Shown: one piece after another, positions 53,430-64,000 of the stretch
Layout: every line of letters starts with the position of its first letter
How positions within the stretch are numbered: position 1 is the stretch's first letter
Source: Phytophthora hibernalis
Taxonomy: Eukaryota > Oomycota > Peronosporomycetes > Peronosporales > Peronosporaceae
Reading direction: 5' to 3'
Length of the DNA stretch: 64,000 nucleotides
NCBI GenBank assembly: GCA_012656075.1
Contig: JAAKBF010000007.1
Coordinates: 1,798,001 to 1,862,000 of the forward strand
Made by a program: the position numbers and the translations under genes
The notes under the pieces: model-generated
What the model was told of the DNA's origin: nothing
Seen by the model: only the letters and a program-made list of their open reading frames with translations
Databases searched by the model: none

Positions 53430-56400
53430 CTAGTAGTGGCTGTTGCGGATCACACGCTCGGAGCTGTTCTGGATCTTGACCACCTCGTTTGGGATCTCGT
53501 GGCGCAACCAGAGTCGCAGCAGTCGCTCACGTCGCTCCTCGTTCAGATACAGCGGCCGGCCCTTGCTCAGTTCACGATTGCGTTCGCCGAACTCCTCGCC
53601 GTACTCGTCCACGTACAAGCTCCCACGTACGCCGCCAGCTTCCAGTACACCAGCAGCACTGCGCCCTCCAGCACCAACAGGAACATGCCGCTGCCTCGCC
53701 CACACTTCTTAGCATGCACCGTACACGCACCCGGGTTCGCTTCGTCTGGGTATCCGCCCTTGTCGAGATGAATCGATGGACACGTGTTGGCGGCACACAG
53801 CAGCATGCCACACAACAGGCAGACCGCAGGACGCGCTGGGAACTGGTGGCAGGCGTGACACCTGCGCTTCGCCAGCTCCGAGTAAAACTTGACGTACGCC
53901 CGGGAAGCGAGCGTAGATACCGAGTGCGATTTGCGCCTGAGGAAAATACCGAAATGGTCGAGTGTATCGTGTGGAGGTCCCGGCTCACCACGGACGTCAA
54001 CTCGAGTTTCTGCGCGCGATCCACGTTGGCAGTCGTGAGCCACTGCTGGAGGACGGCGTGGGGTCGTTCATTTCTTCGTATGTAGCCTTGAAACGGTGCA
54101 CCCAACCAAACACAAGCTGAGTCAGCGCTGCTTGCTCACTGTTACTGCTGTCTTGCTGCAAATCGCTTAGCTTCACAAACCCAACAGCGCGGACATCTTC
54201 TTGCTTAATAAATATCGGCTTCGAAGCCGCAGTTGCCCCACCGCGGTGATGTGACGTGGGCCCCGTTGTCAGCGACTGTACCATGAAAGTCGCTACCTTG
54301 GCAAGAGGACGACCTCACACGCGACGACATTAAGAAGCTGTCGCTTGTCTGCAATAGGCTCTACTTGGAAAGCCCCATCACATTTGCTGACCAGCGACTT
54401 TAGAAGTAGTTCCAACTGGTTTCCGACGGCATCCTCTCGATTCACGAGGAGGTCCCCGTCGGCATCAACATTGCTCACGTTTTCACCGGAAAAACAGGCA
54501 ATGAATACTGCTACGTTTTCCTCCGAGAACGCGAGATCGTCTGCCATCGCATTGGTGAACTCCTCTTTCCGAGTAATCGCATACCACAGTAGTGTTTGCA
54601 CAAGACGCGCTAGTACTACAAGCCGGGCGATAAAAACTGCGTCTTCCTCGGTCTTCGCTAGCAGAAGACCCTTCATCAACACGCTACCCAAATGATGCAG
54701 CAAAAGTGGTTTCTGTGGCCATCGCACTTTACCCCACTGACTCTGCTTTCGCGTTTGTGTCTGCGTGCTGGGATGTTCGCTCTCAAGCACTACCGTTCCG
54801 TCCGGAAGAATATCTGATCCACCGTAAAACAGCAAGTGAAGGATTTTTGCGTACAAATCCGTCGGCGACACAGAAGAATTTATAGCGACGCGAGTGCTGA
54901 CGTGCTTCAGCATCAACGGTAGGAAGCGCATCGCCTCCAAAAACAAGTGCTCTCGCAACTGATCCGTATCATGGGTCTCGAGAAAGAGCACAGCAACGTG
55001 TGGAATAGTGCGTTACAACCGGACGTAGTATAGCGTTCTGGTTGTGATTTCTGCATCGCACCACACGCCACCTTGTGAACTGCCATACAAAGAAGACAAT
55101 CCGTGCTCTAGCCACTTGTTCAACTGCTGAATCTCTGCAGGGTCTTCTTCAGATGACATGGGGGCACCTGCTTCTGGCTTCTGCTCCAGAAGAAGCAAAT
55201 TCGCTTCCTCACTACTGTCAGTAGAGTCATTGACGTCGGCGCCAGGGTAGTGTGTATCTGATTATCCCTTCCAACAGCATGTTCCAACCACCGAACCATA
55301 TCGAACTGTGAAACCGTTGCCATGGGCGCCTCGTCGTCAGCTACCCTGCGTTCCATTGTCGGAAGGAACTTGCTTACTTCGTCCGTCGTTGTAGGGATCA
55401 GAACGTTTGAAATCGACTTGCACAGTGGGCACAAGAACTCTTTCTTAGTGACATCGACGGCATTCAGGGCATGACGATGGTGTCCTCCAGTGATTGCACG
55501 TTGAAACTGGGAAGTATGGTATGATTCCCAGCATTTGTGATGAACAGAATGACCACACAGACGCACATGCACTGGTATGTCTTCCCCAACGTGCATTTCG
55601 TCCATAGGTGTACTCAGGAAGTGCCCATGAGAACCACCATTCAGTCGAGAAAGTACCGGAGAGCACTGCGCAAAGCCTACATAGCACATGAAGCTGTTTT
55701 CAGAGTTCACTGAGTGGCACATCGCACATTCCACGGCAGGTGTGTCGTCACTCATAGCTTCAGTTCCATCCATTTCGACGTCACTGTCTTCGCCGGCAAC
55801 ATCAGATCCACTATGTGTATGCTTTTCTCGCTCGCCTTCAACGCCAGATTCATCGTCACCAACAGAATTTTCGGTTTCATTCGCCATGACCTTCATTTGC
55901 TCAGCAAACGCTGCTTGCCGCTGTTGCATTTGTCGCATCGCGCGCATTTGAGCTTCCTTGCGTCTCTGAGCCAGCGCTAACTTGCGATCAGCCTCATCGC
56001 GCGATTCTTGCTCAGTTACTTGATGCTGTTCCACGACATTTCGGCACTCTGGACTAATGCGAGACAACCGATGCAGTAGCCAGTCAATTCCACGACCGAT
56101 TTCATGCTTCTGATCACCGTCCAATTTAGTCATGCTTGCACTTCCACCGTGGCTAGACCACGGGTTTAGCTTCAACAGTAAATAGAGAATCGCGCAACGG
56201 GGCCCAGCGTCCGAGTATAAACTAGGTTGTTCTTGGGGGATCCACTCAATAAAGCTATCTGCAATCCGAGAAGCCCGTTCACGCTCAAAATGCTCCGCGT
56301 CTGAAGCAGGAACCATCGTCTGGAAGTACCGCACGTCTTCCACCACGTACAGCTGGAGCGTAAACAAATGTACCGCCCGCGATAGAACACTCAGGCTACT

Positions 56401-59400
56401 GTGGGCGTCTGTTGTTGCCCGCCACAAGGACTCATACACCAACCTTCGCACATTAACGTGCAATATTGAGACGCGAGACAACCGGAAGCCTAGTGGGCAC
56501 GGCAAAAACATGTTCACCATTGGATAGTCAAGCCAAGTCGAGTGTGTGTTGTTTGGACTGCCGTCTGCTTGTTCCTGTTCTCTCTTCTTAGAAGAGCGGA
56601 GACGGTGCTGGAACCAGTTTTCATGCGCCGATTCGTGCTGCTTCCGCGTCAAGTGCACAAAGGTCGGGTTGTATTCTGCGTTCAGCTCCGGCTTCAATCG
56701 ATACTGAAATTTACCTGCACCTGGTGCAGATGAATCCCCAGCTCCAGATGAAGCCGAGAAACCCGGTTGGACACAGACCTCTTTCAAAATTTGATCCAAA
56801 ACGGGGCCACCTGAAAAGTTAACTGGAAACAGGTTCTCACGACTCAAGAAGAACTCATTAGCGATCTTGGACAGGTCACTATGCGCGCATGGACCTACGC
56901 ACAGTCGCTGAACAATTTCTCGTCGCAGGTACGGAATTAAACTCCTCATTGCATCGCCTTCTATCACCTTTGGCGGTAACTCAGACGCGAGTTGTGACAA
57001 CAGTGCCAAGCACTCAGTTACCATAAGCTCTGCCTCTTTAGCGTCAGAGCTTTGAGCTGCTTCATACCATTCTTCGACATCGAATCGCTCCATGACTGAT
57101 GCCATTACCCAATCGACGCCCAACAACTGAAAACTGAACTGTAGTAACAGCAAATCAAGATCGCGGAATCGAGCGCAAAACGGTGGTTCACCGTAGTTCA
57201 TGCTATGGTTGATAACTGACATGCCGTTGCGCACCCACAAACCCGAATGCACCTGGGCATCCCAAACGATAGCTTGCAACACAGGCTCAATCAAGTGAAC
57301 ACGATGCCAAAATCCGATCGGGCTATCAACATCGTGAATCCACACCGACTCGTCGTCCACTAATACTCTGCTTTGAAGCATGGACAGGAAAATGTCTAAA
57401 CCGTTTGCCGAATCGCTCAGCACGCGAATTAATTGCGATAACGTGCGCTGAAGCGGGAAGTGACAGGATACTGCTGACTCAATTTGGTCCGCGCGAAGAA
57501 TATCTCAACCTGATAGTCCGGTGGAGGGAAATACTTGCCAGCTGAAGCCAACCAGAAATAAAAGGCCTCTAGTATAGGTTTCGCGAGCTTTGCAATCAAA
57601 TGCCGCGAGGCCTCTGGTGAGCGTGTAGCATCCGACCCTCCTGCAGTTTTGAACGCATTTGATACAACCCACGAAGACACGTCGGATGTTGTCGACACGA
57701 ACTCAACAGTGACGACCCACCCGCGCGACTCCATCTCGACGTGATCTCCGAATCGTCGTACTTCAGAACATGCACCTTGAATATATGCCAGATAGAGCAA
57801 AAATCGTGCTAAACGCGAGCCTCCTTTTTCCAGTACGAAACTCTCGGAAATGCCTTCGATTTGCAAAACGTAGCGTAAATCCAGTAGACCTGACATGTAG
57901 CGGCGACACACGAACACCGGAGATGTAACATCTAACTCGAAGCGCCCCGTAAGTTCTGTCTCCGGAGGTAGAGTCAAGAACGGCGACATTTCTGTTCGGT
58001 GCCTGATGCGGTAACCAGTGCGCTCGGCTTCATGTACGAGAGCGCTTACATTGACGTCTCGTAATGTGTTTCCTTGAGAACGCTGAATACCCATAGCAAA
58101 CACATCCCACACATCTAGTTCCCGATTATAATCAGGGTGAAGCACGTGTATCATACTATTCCAGGTATCTTCGTAGGCGATATCAACGTAATCTGTTTTC
58201 CCCTTCTTGCGCAGAGTTTCGAGCACCGAGTTAACCAGCACTTCCAACAGATCATATTCGGCGACCAATTTTTTCACAAAAGTTGCGCGATTGAAAAATT
58301 GCACACTGAAGGCTAATATCGTAGCAGTCGAGCTACCAACACCGGCAGCAAACTCCCGATAAAGCTGCCGGTAGGATGACGTAAATGAGATCGCGAACGC
58401 TTGCTTAAAAGTGGGTCAGCGAGGAGCGCCATCAGCAAACTGTGGAGCGCATCACTCTCGCTCTTAGGCAGAAAAGAGTCAGCCATTATAACAGCCCGCA
58501 GCATTGGGTAATCGTCTGCTTCATCCACTTCCATGCTGTTTTCACTGTGCTCTAAACTTTCTACAGCACACATCTGTACGCACATCAAACAAAAAAGTTA
58601 GTACAGCACGAGTAGATTATCCGATACTGAAGTGTTTGCATCGCCGTACCTTATCACAGATCAGACGGCAAAGACCGTCTGACAGGGTTGCTAGCGAAGC
58701 GAGCCATTGAAGCAGAGAGTTGATCAATGGAACCCTTGCTTTATATTCGCACGATACAATGGATGTCACGATTCCGTGCTTGTGCAGTGACGCTGCTAGC
58801 TCCAAAACATCTTCGCGAGACGCCTTAGCTCGCACAGCACTCTGCTTCTGCGACGATGTCTCGCCAACAATTTTCAGCATTTGATACTATTATATCCACA
58901 ATCGACAAAAATCACCACGACTGGTTAGCCAAAACTCGTCCCACAAATAATCAAGTAAGTGCGCACGTACGGCAATCGCGGGTGGGCCTTGTTAAGGGCC
59001 GTCGCAAACTCCTGCGACGTCTGCAACTCATTGTAGTGAACAATAACCGAGTAGCGTTTATCTGGCGACTCGCTGCCCAGTTTATCTCGCACCACCTCCA
59101 GGTCATCTTCATTAATCACCGAGCCGTACCTGGCCTCCTTTACGGAATTAAGCACCAGTTTCATCACTTCTCCAATGCACTCCCGAGAGTTCACTAACAA
59201 GTCCGGCGGCAAGAAATTCAGCGGATTTGCGTCTTGTGCTCCCTACACCAAAAACAAAAATCACATTAGCATCCTGTAAAAGTCCTCCTCGATGTTCCCG
59301 TACCTTATGTCTGGTACAGAATCCTTCGGGTGCCCAGGCCTCCGTGTCTCCGCAGTCACAGCAGCCTCCACTGTGCGTATAGTAGAAGAAGACCTCGTGG

Positions 59401-59864
59401 TCCTCGTGGTCACTGGAAATGAAGCAGTCATTGCACATCACACATGTCTCGTCCACCTTGAAAATCACGACAACATCTTTGTCAGCTGTTTGCGAAACTG
59501 CAAATATCAAGTTAAGATCCTGCGGCCTGACCTGGCACACTTTGCAGTTCCACGCAATGTCCCCAGGCTTGAACTCGTAGGCGCACATGCGCTTGGGCAG
59601 TTTCTCGAGCGCCTGGCGACTCTCGGCGTCCAGGACGCACGTCTGCAGCTCCGAGAGCATCCTGCGCTCCTCTCCCTCGTGCTCCTTCTCGCCCCAGGAC
59701 GCGCTGGCCTGCATCTCGTCCAGTAGCGCCTGCACCTTGGCTCGAGGGCCGCTCAGGACGCGATCCTGTGTGCGTCCTGCGTCGTCCTGCTCCTGTTCGA
59801 GACTGGCGACGGCCGACGCCCCGCGGGGGTCCATGACGCTACGAGCGCGTGCGAACAGATCCAT
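53430..59864 (-). CDS. UBR1: UBR1-type N-recognin E3 ubiquitin ligase
   Basis: Many exons or frame segments on the minus strand form one ~2,000-residue protein. The N-terminus (ATG 59864) carries the UBR-box zinc finger, with CAYEFKPGDIAWNCKVC, CVMCNDCF, DHEDHEVFFYYTHSGGCCDC and GFCTRHK, which binds N-degrons. The middle has the UBR1 hallmark QVHSGLWVRNGMSVINHSMN. A RING-type finger follows (VECAMCHSVN, VRLCGHSVHHKCW, FLCPLCKS), and the C-terminal UBR1 domain has CHACHQFPARPAVCLLCGML, CTVHAKKCGRGSGMFLLV, SLYVDEYGEE and GRPLYLNEERRERLL before the stop at 53430. Visible frame changes near 58310, 57425, 55110, 54290 and 54040 are a mix of short introns and probable homopolymer errors, and I did not resolve all borders. 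It targets proteins with destabilising N-termini to the proteasome. Confidence 0.9.
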
Positions 59865-59897
59865 CCTGTCCTGTCCTGCGTCCTGTCCTGTCCTGCG
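59864..59897. repeat. perfect 17 bp tandem duplication at the UBR1 start
   Basis: TCCTGTCCTGTCCTGCG occurs twice in a row, directly before the UBR1 start codon on its strand. The unit itself is made of TCCTG pentamers. Confidence 0.9.
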
Positions 59898-60106
59898 ACT
59901 GTCGTCCCCCTCGGCCTAACTATCGTGCGGTCGACTCGACGAGAAATTTTCAGGACTGACTTTTGTATGCGGCTCACTAAAAGTTGAAATTAGTGTGCGT
60001 GCACATCAGATTGGTGTAAACCAATGACTGAACACCATCATGCTGACACATGGCTACATTGTGAAATGGGTTCAAGGATGTTGAAGTTGCATAGGATGTT
60101 GCAGTT

Positions 60107-62497
60107 CTACTTCTTGGTGCTAGTGGAGGCCTTCTCGAGGTGGCGGTTGCGCATGGCCAGCTCGTCGTTGTTTTGAGTGAGTGTAGCCACCTTCATCTTG
60201 CTCTCGATGAGCTCGCCCTGGAAGTAGTCGAGCTCCTGCTCCAGCGTCACCACTTTGGTGCTCAGGTCCGCCGACAGTTTCTCGGTCTGCTGCACCTGGT
60301 CCTGCAGACGCGTGAGCAGCTCCTCGCGCGCCATGATCTCGCCGCTCAGGCGTTCGTCGTGGTCCACGGAGATGCGGCGGTGCGTCTCAGTCGCCTCACG
60401 CAGCTGCAGCTCACGCTCGAGCGACTCACTCTCGACCTGCGTCTTCGATGTACGCAGAGCCTCCAGTTCCTCGCGTAGAGCGTCCGCCGCACGCTTCACC
60501 TCATCCACTTGTGCTTGCAACTCGACAGCCTTCTCGTCACCGTCGGACTCGGACTGAGCCAGTCGGAACTCAAGCTCTTCCACGCGAGCCTGTTGCCGTT
60601 CGTTCTCCGTCTTGACGTCTTCCCACAGACGCTCCAGCACTTGATGCTTTGCGGTGGCCTCTTCCAGCGCAATCGTACTAGCAGTGAGTTGCTGATCACG
60701 GAGAGTTTCGAGCTCTTGCTGGGTCTCGTGTAGCTGAGTCGACACGTCACGGACCTGCTGCTGCAGGGTCACGACAGTCGCTTCAGCAACGACGACGCTC
60801 TCCTCTGCGCGTTCGCGGGCATTATCGGCTTCTTCCAGTTTGGTGGACAGTGTCTGGCTTTCGCTCTCAAGCTGATCTAGAGCGTTCTGCACCTTCACGA
60901 TTTCATCTTGAGCGGCGGCGCTAGCGATCTCGGCCTCTCGTAGTTGAGCCAGCAGGCGAGCTTTCTCCTCTTCCATCGCGGTCATTTCGCCGTCGAACTT
61001 GAGAAGTTGACGCTCCAGGCGCTTGTTGTCGCTCAAAGCGGTCTCCAATGCAGCTTGGGCTTGTGCTTCAGTTTCTCCAGCTTCAGTATCATCAACCTCG
61101 TTTTGCACCGACTTGACTCGCTGCAAAGCAGCCGTAGAGAGCTGCAATTCCTCATCCTTCTGTTCGATAGCAGCTCGAAGCTCTCGCAATTGTATCTCCA
61201 GCTCTTTGTTCGAAGTGGTTAGTTCCTGGATCGTCGCGTTTAGCTGCTTAGCTTCACTGCGCTGTGTTGATAGCATTTGTTTGAGCGCGTTCACCTCGGC
61301 CACCAAATGCGGTTCTTCAGCATCAACATACTCGTTAGCAGTAGATGCCTCGGACACGTCGTCCTTGACAGCGTCTTTAATTTCATCGGCGTCTTTGACG
61401 TCTTCTTCCTTGTTATCTTCTTCTTCGTTCTCTTCGTCAGCGATCGTATATATGCCGCGAGAAGTCTTGGACTCCTTCGAGGCAATCGTACAAGCATCGT
61501 GCTCTAGTTTCAATGCATCGTACTGCTCCTTCAGAGTCATGTACACAAGGAAATCCACCTGCATCACTCCGTCCTCGGCGTCGGCTTCGGAGCTTGGACC
61601 GATGCCTGCTGCCATCCTGGTCAATCTCTCTATCTCTCGATCCTTTTGGTCGATGGTGGCTTCGAGCTTCACGTTGGCAGCTTCACTCTCACGGAGCTGC
61701 ACCTCAAGGTTTTGTAAAGCTTTGACAAGTTCGTCACGTGCATTGTCAGCCGCTGATACAGCTTCCTCCGATGTAGCTGGACGACGAATGGCGTCGGTCT
61801 TTCCATCCTCGCCGATATGCTCTGGAATTGGCATGTCGATGTTGCGTCGACAGTTCGAGGCCAACGACGAAGCACGGCTGTGGTTCGTGTAGGCCGACAT
61901 CTCCGATCCCATTTCGCTAGCGCTGTCTTCCACGAACGACCTCTCCTTATCTGGACCATCACGCTCACGATTCACACGGGAGCTCACGACAGTGAGCGAG
62001 ATGCAAGCACGAGGGTCATCAGGACACTTGGAGGCGTTCAACCGTACACTTTCCTTGCCCGAGTCCTTGGAAACTGGAACAAGCTCTGCCAAGTCGAACT
62101 CGAAAATAGCGATCGTCTTCCCGTGTTCACCTGGCGTAGTGACGTGAATCTGGAAGCGTTTGGCTTGGAAAAGACCCGTCTTGGCCATGTAAAGTGTGCT
62201 TGAGAACGCCACCATATCACCCCAAATGACTTCACCAGTGTCACCGCTTCTCGACTGGGACGACTGAATCGCACGAGTACCATTCAACCGTCTCAAAGAT
62301 CCATCGTCGCCGGGATCAGCAGGTTGATAGAGCGCAGACTTGGACGGAATTTTCTTCTTTCGTCCCATGATGACAGCGATCAGCTCGGTGTCATGTTTGA
62401 GCGCCAAATTCGCGTTCAGGCGGTGCACCACGAGTTGCACCTTGAAACCCACAGGCGCCTTGTTCGAGCGTTGTGCGATCTGCACAAGACGACTCAT
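60107..62497 (-). CDS. NT-C2 domain coiled-coil protein
   Basis: The ATG at 62497 (MSRLVQIAQRSNKAP) is chosen because an N-terminal C2 (EEIG1/EHBP1 type) domain starts there: FKVQLVVHRLNANLALKHDT, ELIAVIMGRKKKIPSKSAL, GEVIWGDMVAFSSTLYM, KRFQIHVTTPGEHGKTIAIF, EFDLAELV. The longer frame to 62656 adds 53 residues without conservation. After ~100 disordered residues the protein is coiled coil to the end, about 480 residues, with heptads rich in Glu, Gln and Leu. The length is 796 residues in one exon. NT-C2 proteins with coiled coils link membranes to the cytoskeleton or act in vesicle traffic; that role is inferred. Confidence 0.82.
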   Translation of the reverse strand: MSRLVQIAQRSNKAPVGFKVQLVVHRLNANLALKHDTELIAVIMGRKKKIPSKSALYQPADPGDDGSLRRLNGTRAIQSSQSRSGDTGEVIWGDMVAFSSTLYMAKTGLFQAKRFQIHVTTPGEHGKTIAIFEFDLAELVPVSKDSGKESVRLNASKCPDDPRACISLTVVSSRVNRERDGPDKERSFVEDSASEMGSEMSAYTNHSRASSLASNCRRNIDMPIPEHIGEDGKTDAIRRPATSEEAVSAADNARDELVKALQNLEVQLRESEAANVKLEATIDQKDREIERLTRMAAGIGPSSEADAEDGVMQVDFLVYMTLKEQYDALKLEHDACTIASKESKTSRGIYTIADEENEEEDNKEEDVKDADEIKDAVKDDVSEASTANEYVDAEEPHLVAEVNALKQMLSTQRSEAKQLNATIQELTTSNKELEIQLRELRAAIEQKDEELQLSTAALQRVKSVQNEVDDTEAGETEAQAQAALETALSDNKRLERQLLKFDGEMTAMEEEKARLLAQLREAEIASAAAQDEIVKVQNALDQLESESQTLSTKLEEADNARERAEESVVVAEATVVTLQQQVRDVSTQLHETQQELETLRDQQLTASTIALEEATAKHQVLERLWEDVKTENERQQARVEELEFRLAQSESDGDEKAVELQAQVDEVKRAADALREELEALRTSKTQVESESLERELQLREATETHRRISVDHDERLSGEIMAREELLTRLQDQVQQTEKLSADLSTKVVTLEQELDYFQGELIESKMKVATLTQNNDELAMRNRHLEKASTSTKK

Positions 62498-62859
62498 GGC
62501 CACCCGATTCACAGAGCTCACCAGCCAAGAAGGTGGTTGCCGACCTCGAGCCCAATTGGGGAGTCTGAGCTCTCGTTGAGAAGTTTTCAAGCAGGGATGA
62601 TGCTGCTTCCCGGAATAGAGGAATGGCCATGCACCACGCATGACTTGCCTCGGCATTCTTTGGCACTATTTTTGCTGGTGAACTCCTGCGCTTGGCTGAT
62701 GTTGATGTGCTTATCGTTGTCGAAACGCTCGACAAACTAACATTGTGCGTGCGTTTGATGATGACTTGCAAATGTTTTCTTTAAGCGAGGTTAGTGATTG
62801 CTGCTATGTTAGTGCTGCTGTGATACGACGGAGGAATGTGGTGGCGAGCGATAGAGGTC
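62498..62859. other. intergenic: upstream of the NT-C2 gene, 3' flank of the PDZ gene
   Basis: About 360 bp. The part to 62656 is open in the NT-C2 frame but probably leader. No other feature is seen. Confidence 0.45.
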
Positions 62860-64000
62860 TCAGTATGCCATGCGCTTCTTGCGCTCAATGGCGTCGTAGG
62901 TGTTGGACCAAATGTTCTTGATGGTTTCGTAGTCATCACTTGCAAATTTGGCCGCCACGAAGCGGAGCGAAGGCACCGTCAGCGAGAAGTAGTGGAGATT
63001 GCCTGTAAAGCATCACAGTTAGTCGATGTGAAATCGACATCTAGCACAATGTGTACGCACCATAGCCCTTGTAAATCTTGCACTTGATCGGTGAGATCTT
63101 GTGGTCCCTGCACAGGCGGAAGGACTGAATCTGCGTGTGCACGCCTCTCTTCTCGTACAGAGCGATCACGCACTATTGATCAAGACACGTATAGCTTTTA
63201 GATCTCCGTTCACAAATTAGACCCAAGTCAGCAATGCTCACCTCGTGGTAGGCTGCTCGTGACACGAAAAGCTGAAGAACGTCCATCTTGGAGCCACCGA
63301 AAGCGAAGTACTTGCTCGTCCAGGTCGCATTACCCCCGTCAGGTTGCCGACACTGAATGTGCCATCTGCAAGTGTTCACACAACAAAGTGGTTAATTCAA
63401 GATCCCGATACAACTTGCACGGTGAAGCAAGTTGCAATGAATGGTACGTACTGGAGATTCTCGTCATGACTGAGCCTTGCGTGTTATCCTTGGTCAAGGC
63501 CCCACGTTTAAAACGCATGCGCAGTGGTCGCGGAGCAGCCTTGATCAAGTCTAGAATGGCTACGTAGGACTCGTTCTCAACACTACGCCAGTTGATAGAC
63601 ACCACAGTGCTGCCGATACCCACTCCGACGCGGTCGGCGGCACCGTTTTCGACTACGAGCTTCACCACAGCAGTTTCCTTCCGCTGGTTGGCCGAGTTCC
63701 ACACGTCGACACGCTCCATGAGAACACCCAACTTGCGTCCACTCTCAAAGCGAACGTCATATTCGTCTTTGCCGCATTCTTCCGGAACCTCGCCATTTTC
63801 CGCTTGCGACTCCGGCGGTGGGTTCGATGACCGACGTTCATTGCCACTACCCCTTCTTGAGTTGGTTTCGAAGTCGTCGAGATTGGTGAAGTTCGCACTC
63901 ATGAATGCGTCGTTTCCCTCAAGGAAGTAGGGGGCATTGTCATCGCTGTTTGTATCTGCGTTGGCATTCACGTCCCTAAGCGAGATCCTAGATTTCGCAG
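62860..64000 (-). CDS. PDZ-domain protein, 5' end outside the window
   Basis: Exons on the minus strand: from beyond 64000 to 63448, then 63365-63242, 63172-63061 and 63002-62860. The donors GTACCA, GTGAGC and GTGCGT with AG acceptors fit all phases. The frame stays open to the window edge, so the start is not seen. After an acidic, Asn/Ser-rich stretch, residues GRKLGVLMERVDVW to LRMRFKRG form a PDZ-like domain (KLVVENGAADRVGVGIGSTV is its typical ligand-loop region). The C-terminal ~150 residues (WTSKYFAFGGSKMDVLQLFV, SPIKCKIYKGYGNLHYFSLT, TIKNIWSNTYDAIERKK) look globular and I do not recognise them. PDZ domains bind C-terminal peptides; partners unknown. Confidence 0.78.

Noticed and set aside
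53430..59864. Splitting the UBR region into several separate genes
   Set aside because: UBR box, UBR1 middle motifs, RING and the C-terminal UBR1 domain come in the normal order of one protein, and breaks between frames are short.
1..64000. CRISPR arrays, tRNA or rRNA genes, bacterial operons
   Set aside because: No spaced direct repeats, cloverleaf patterns or rRNA-like sequence were noticed; the region is eukaryotic with spliceosomal introns.

Overview
This window reads as a nuclear segment of an oomycete, most likely a zoospore-forming Peronosporales species such as Phytophthora. The reasons are compact genes separated by a few hundred bases, many short introns (about 60-100 bp) with GTACGT-like donors, divergent gene pairs, large eukaryotic housekeeping genes, PIF/Harbinger and copia elements, and an intact flagellar gene (DRC4/GAS8). 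The assignment is an inference from gene content; no marker gene was compared.

Region 1 (1-11.2 kb) is transposon-rich. Two degenerate Ty1/copia copies of the same family lie head to tail. The first is interrupted by a 1.8 kb element with piggyBac hallmarks (TTAA target duplication, CCC-starting inverted ends). A PIF/Harbinger element follows, with a MADF/SANT-like accessory gene facing a broken DDE transposase.

Region 2 (11.8-23.4 kb) holds a basic protein, a ~1,633-residue armadillo-repeat protein, and a cluster of three secreted cysteine-rich glycoproteins with GPI-like tails. The cluster appears to come from tandem duplication of a head-to-head pair: a relic of the missing fourth gene remains.

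Region 3 (23.6-44.8 kb) is housekeeping: a FAM210/DUF1279 mitochondrial protein, a proline-rich C2 plus six-EF-hand protein, PIGF (GPI-anchor synthesis), a PET117-like cytochrome oxidase assembly factor, a ~1,470-residue helical protein of unknown function, clathrin heavy chain, a nicotinamidase and a permuted papain-like amidase candidate.

Region 4 (45-64 kb) holds a membrane-anchored RanBP2-zinc-finger HECT ubiquitin ligase, a trans-aconitate methyltransferase, DRC4/GAS8, a CENP-B-type DNA-binding protein, a spliced 72-residue protein, succinyl-CoA ligase alpha, a UBR1-type N-recognin, an NT-C2 coiled-coil protein and a partial PDZ protein.

A window-wide feature matters for every reader: about 18 single- or double-base deletions, nearly all in homopolymer runs, break otherwise conserved genes. 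Exon phases work out exactly when one or two bases are restored per run, so most broken genes here are probably intact genes in a sequence with homopolymer errors. Exon coordinates below were worked out by hand from splice signals and reading phase.
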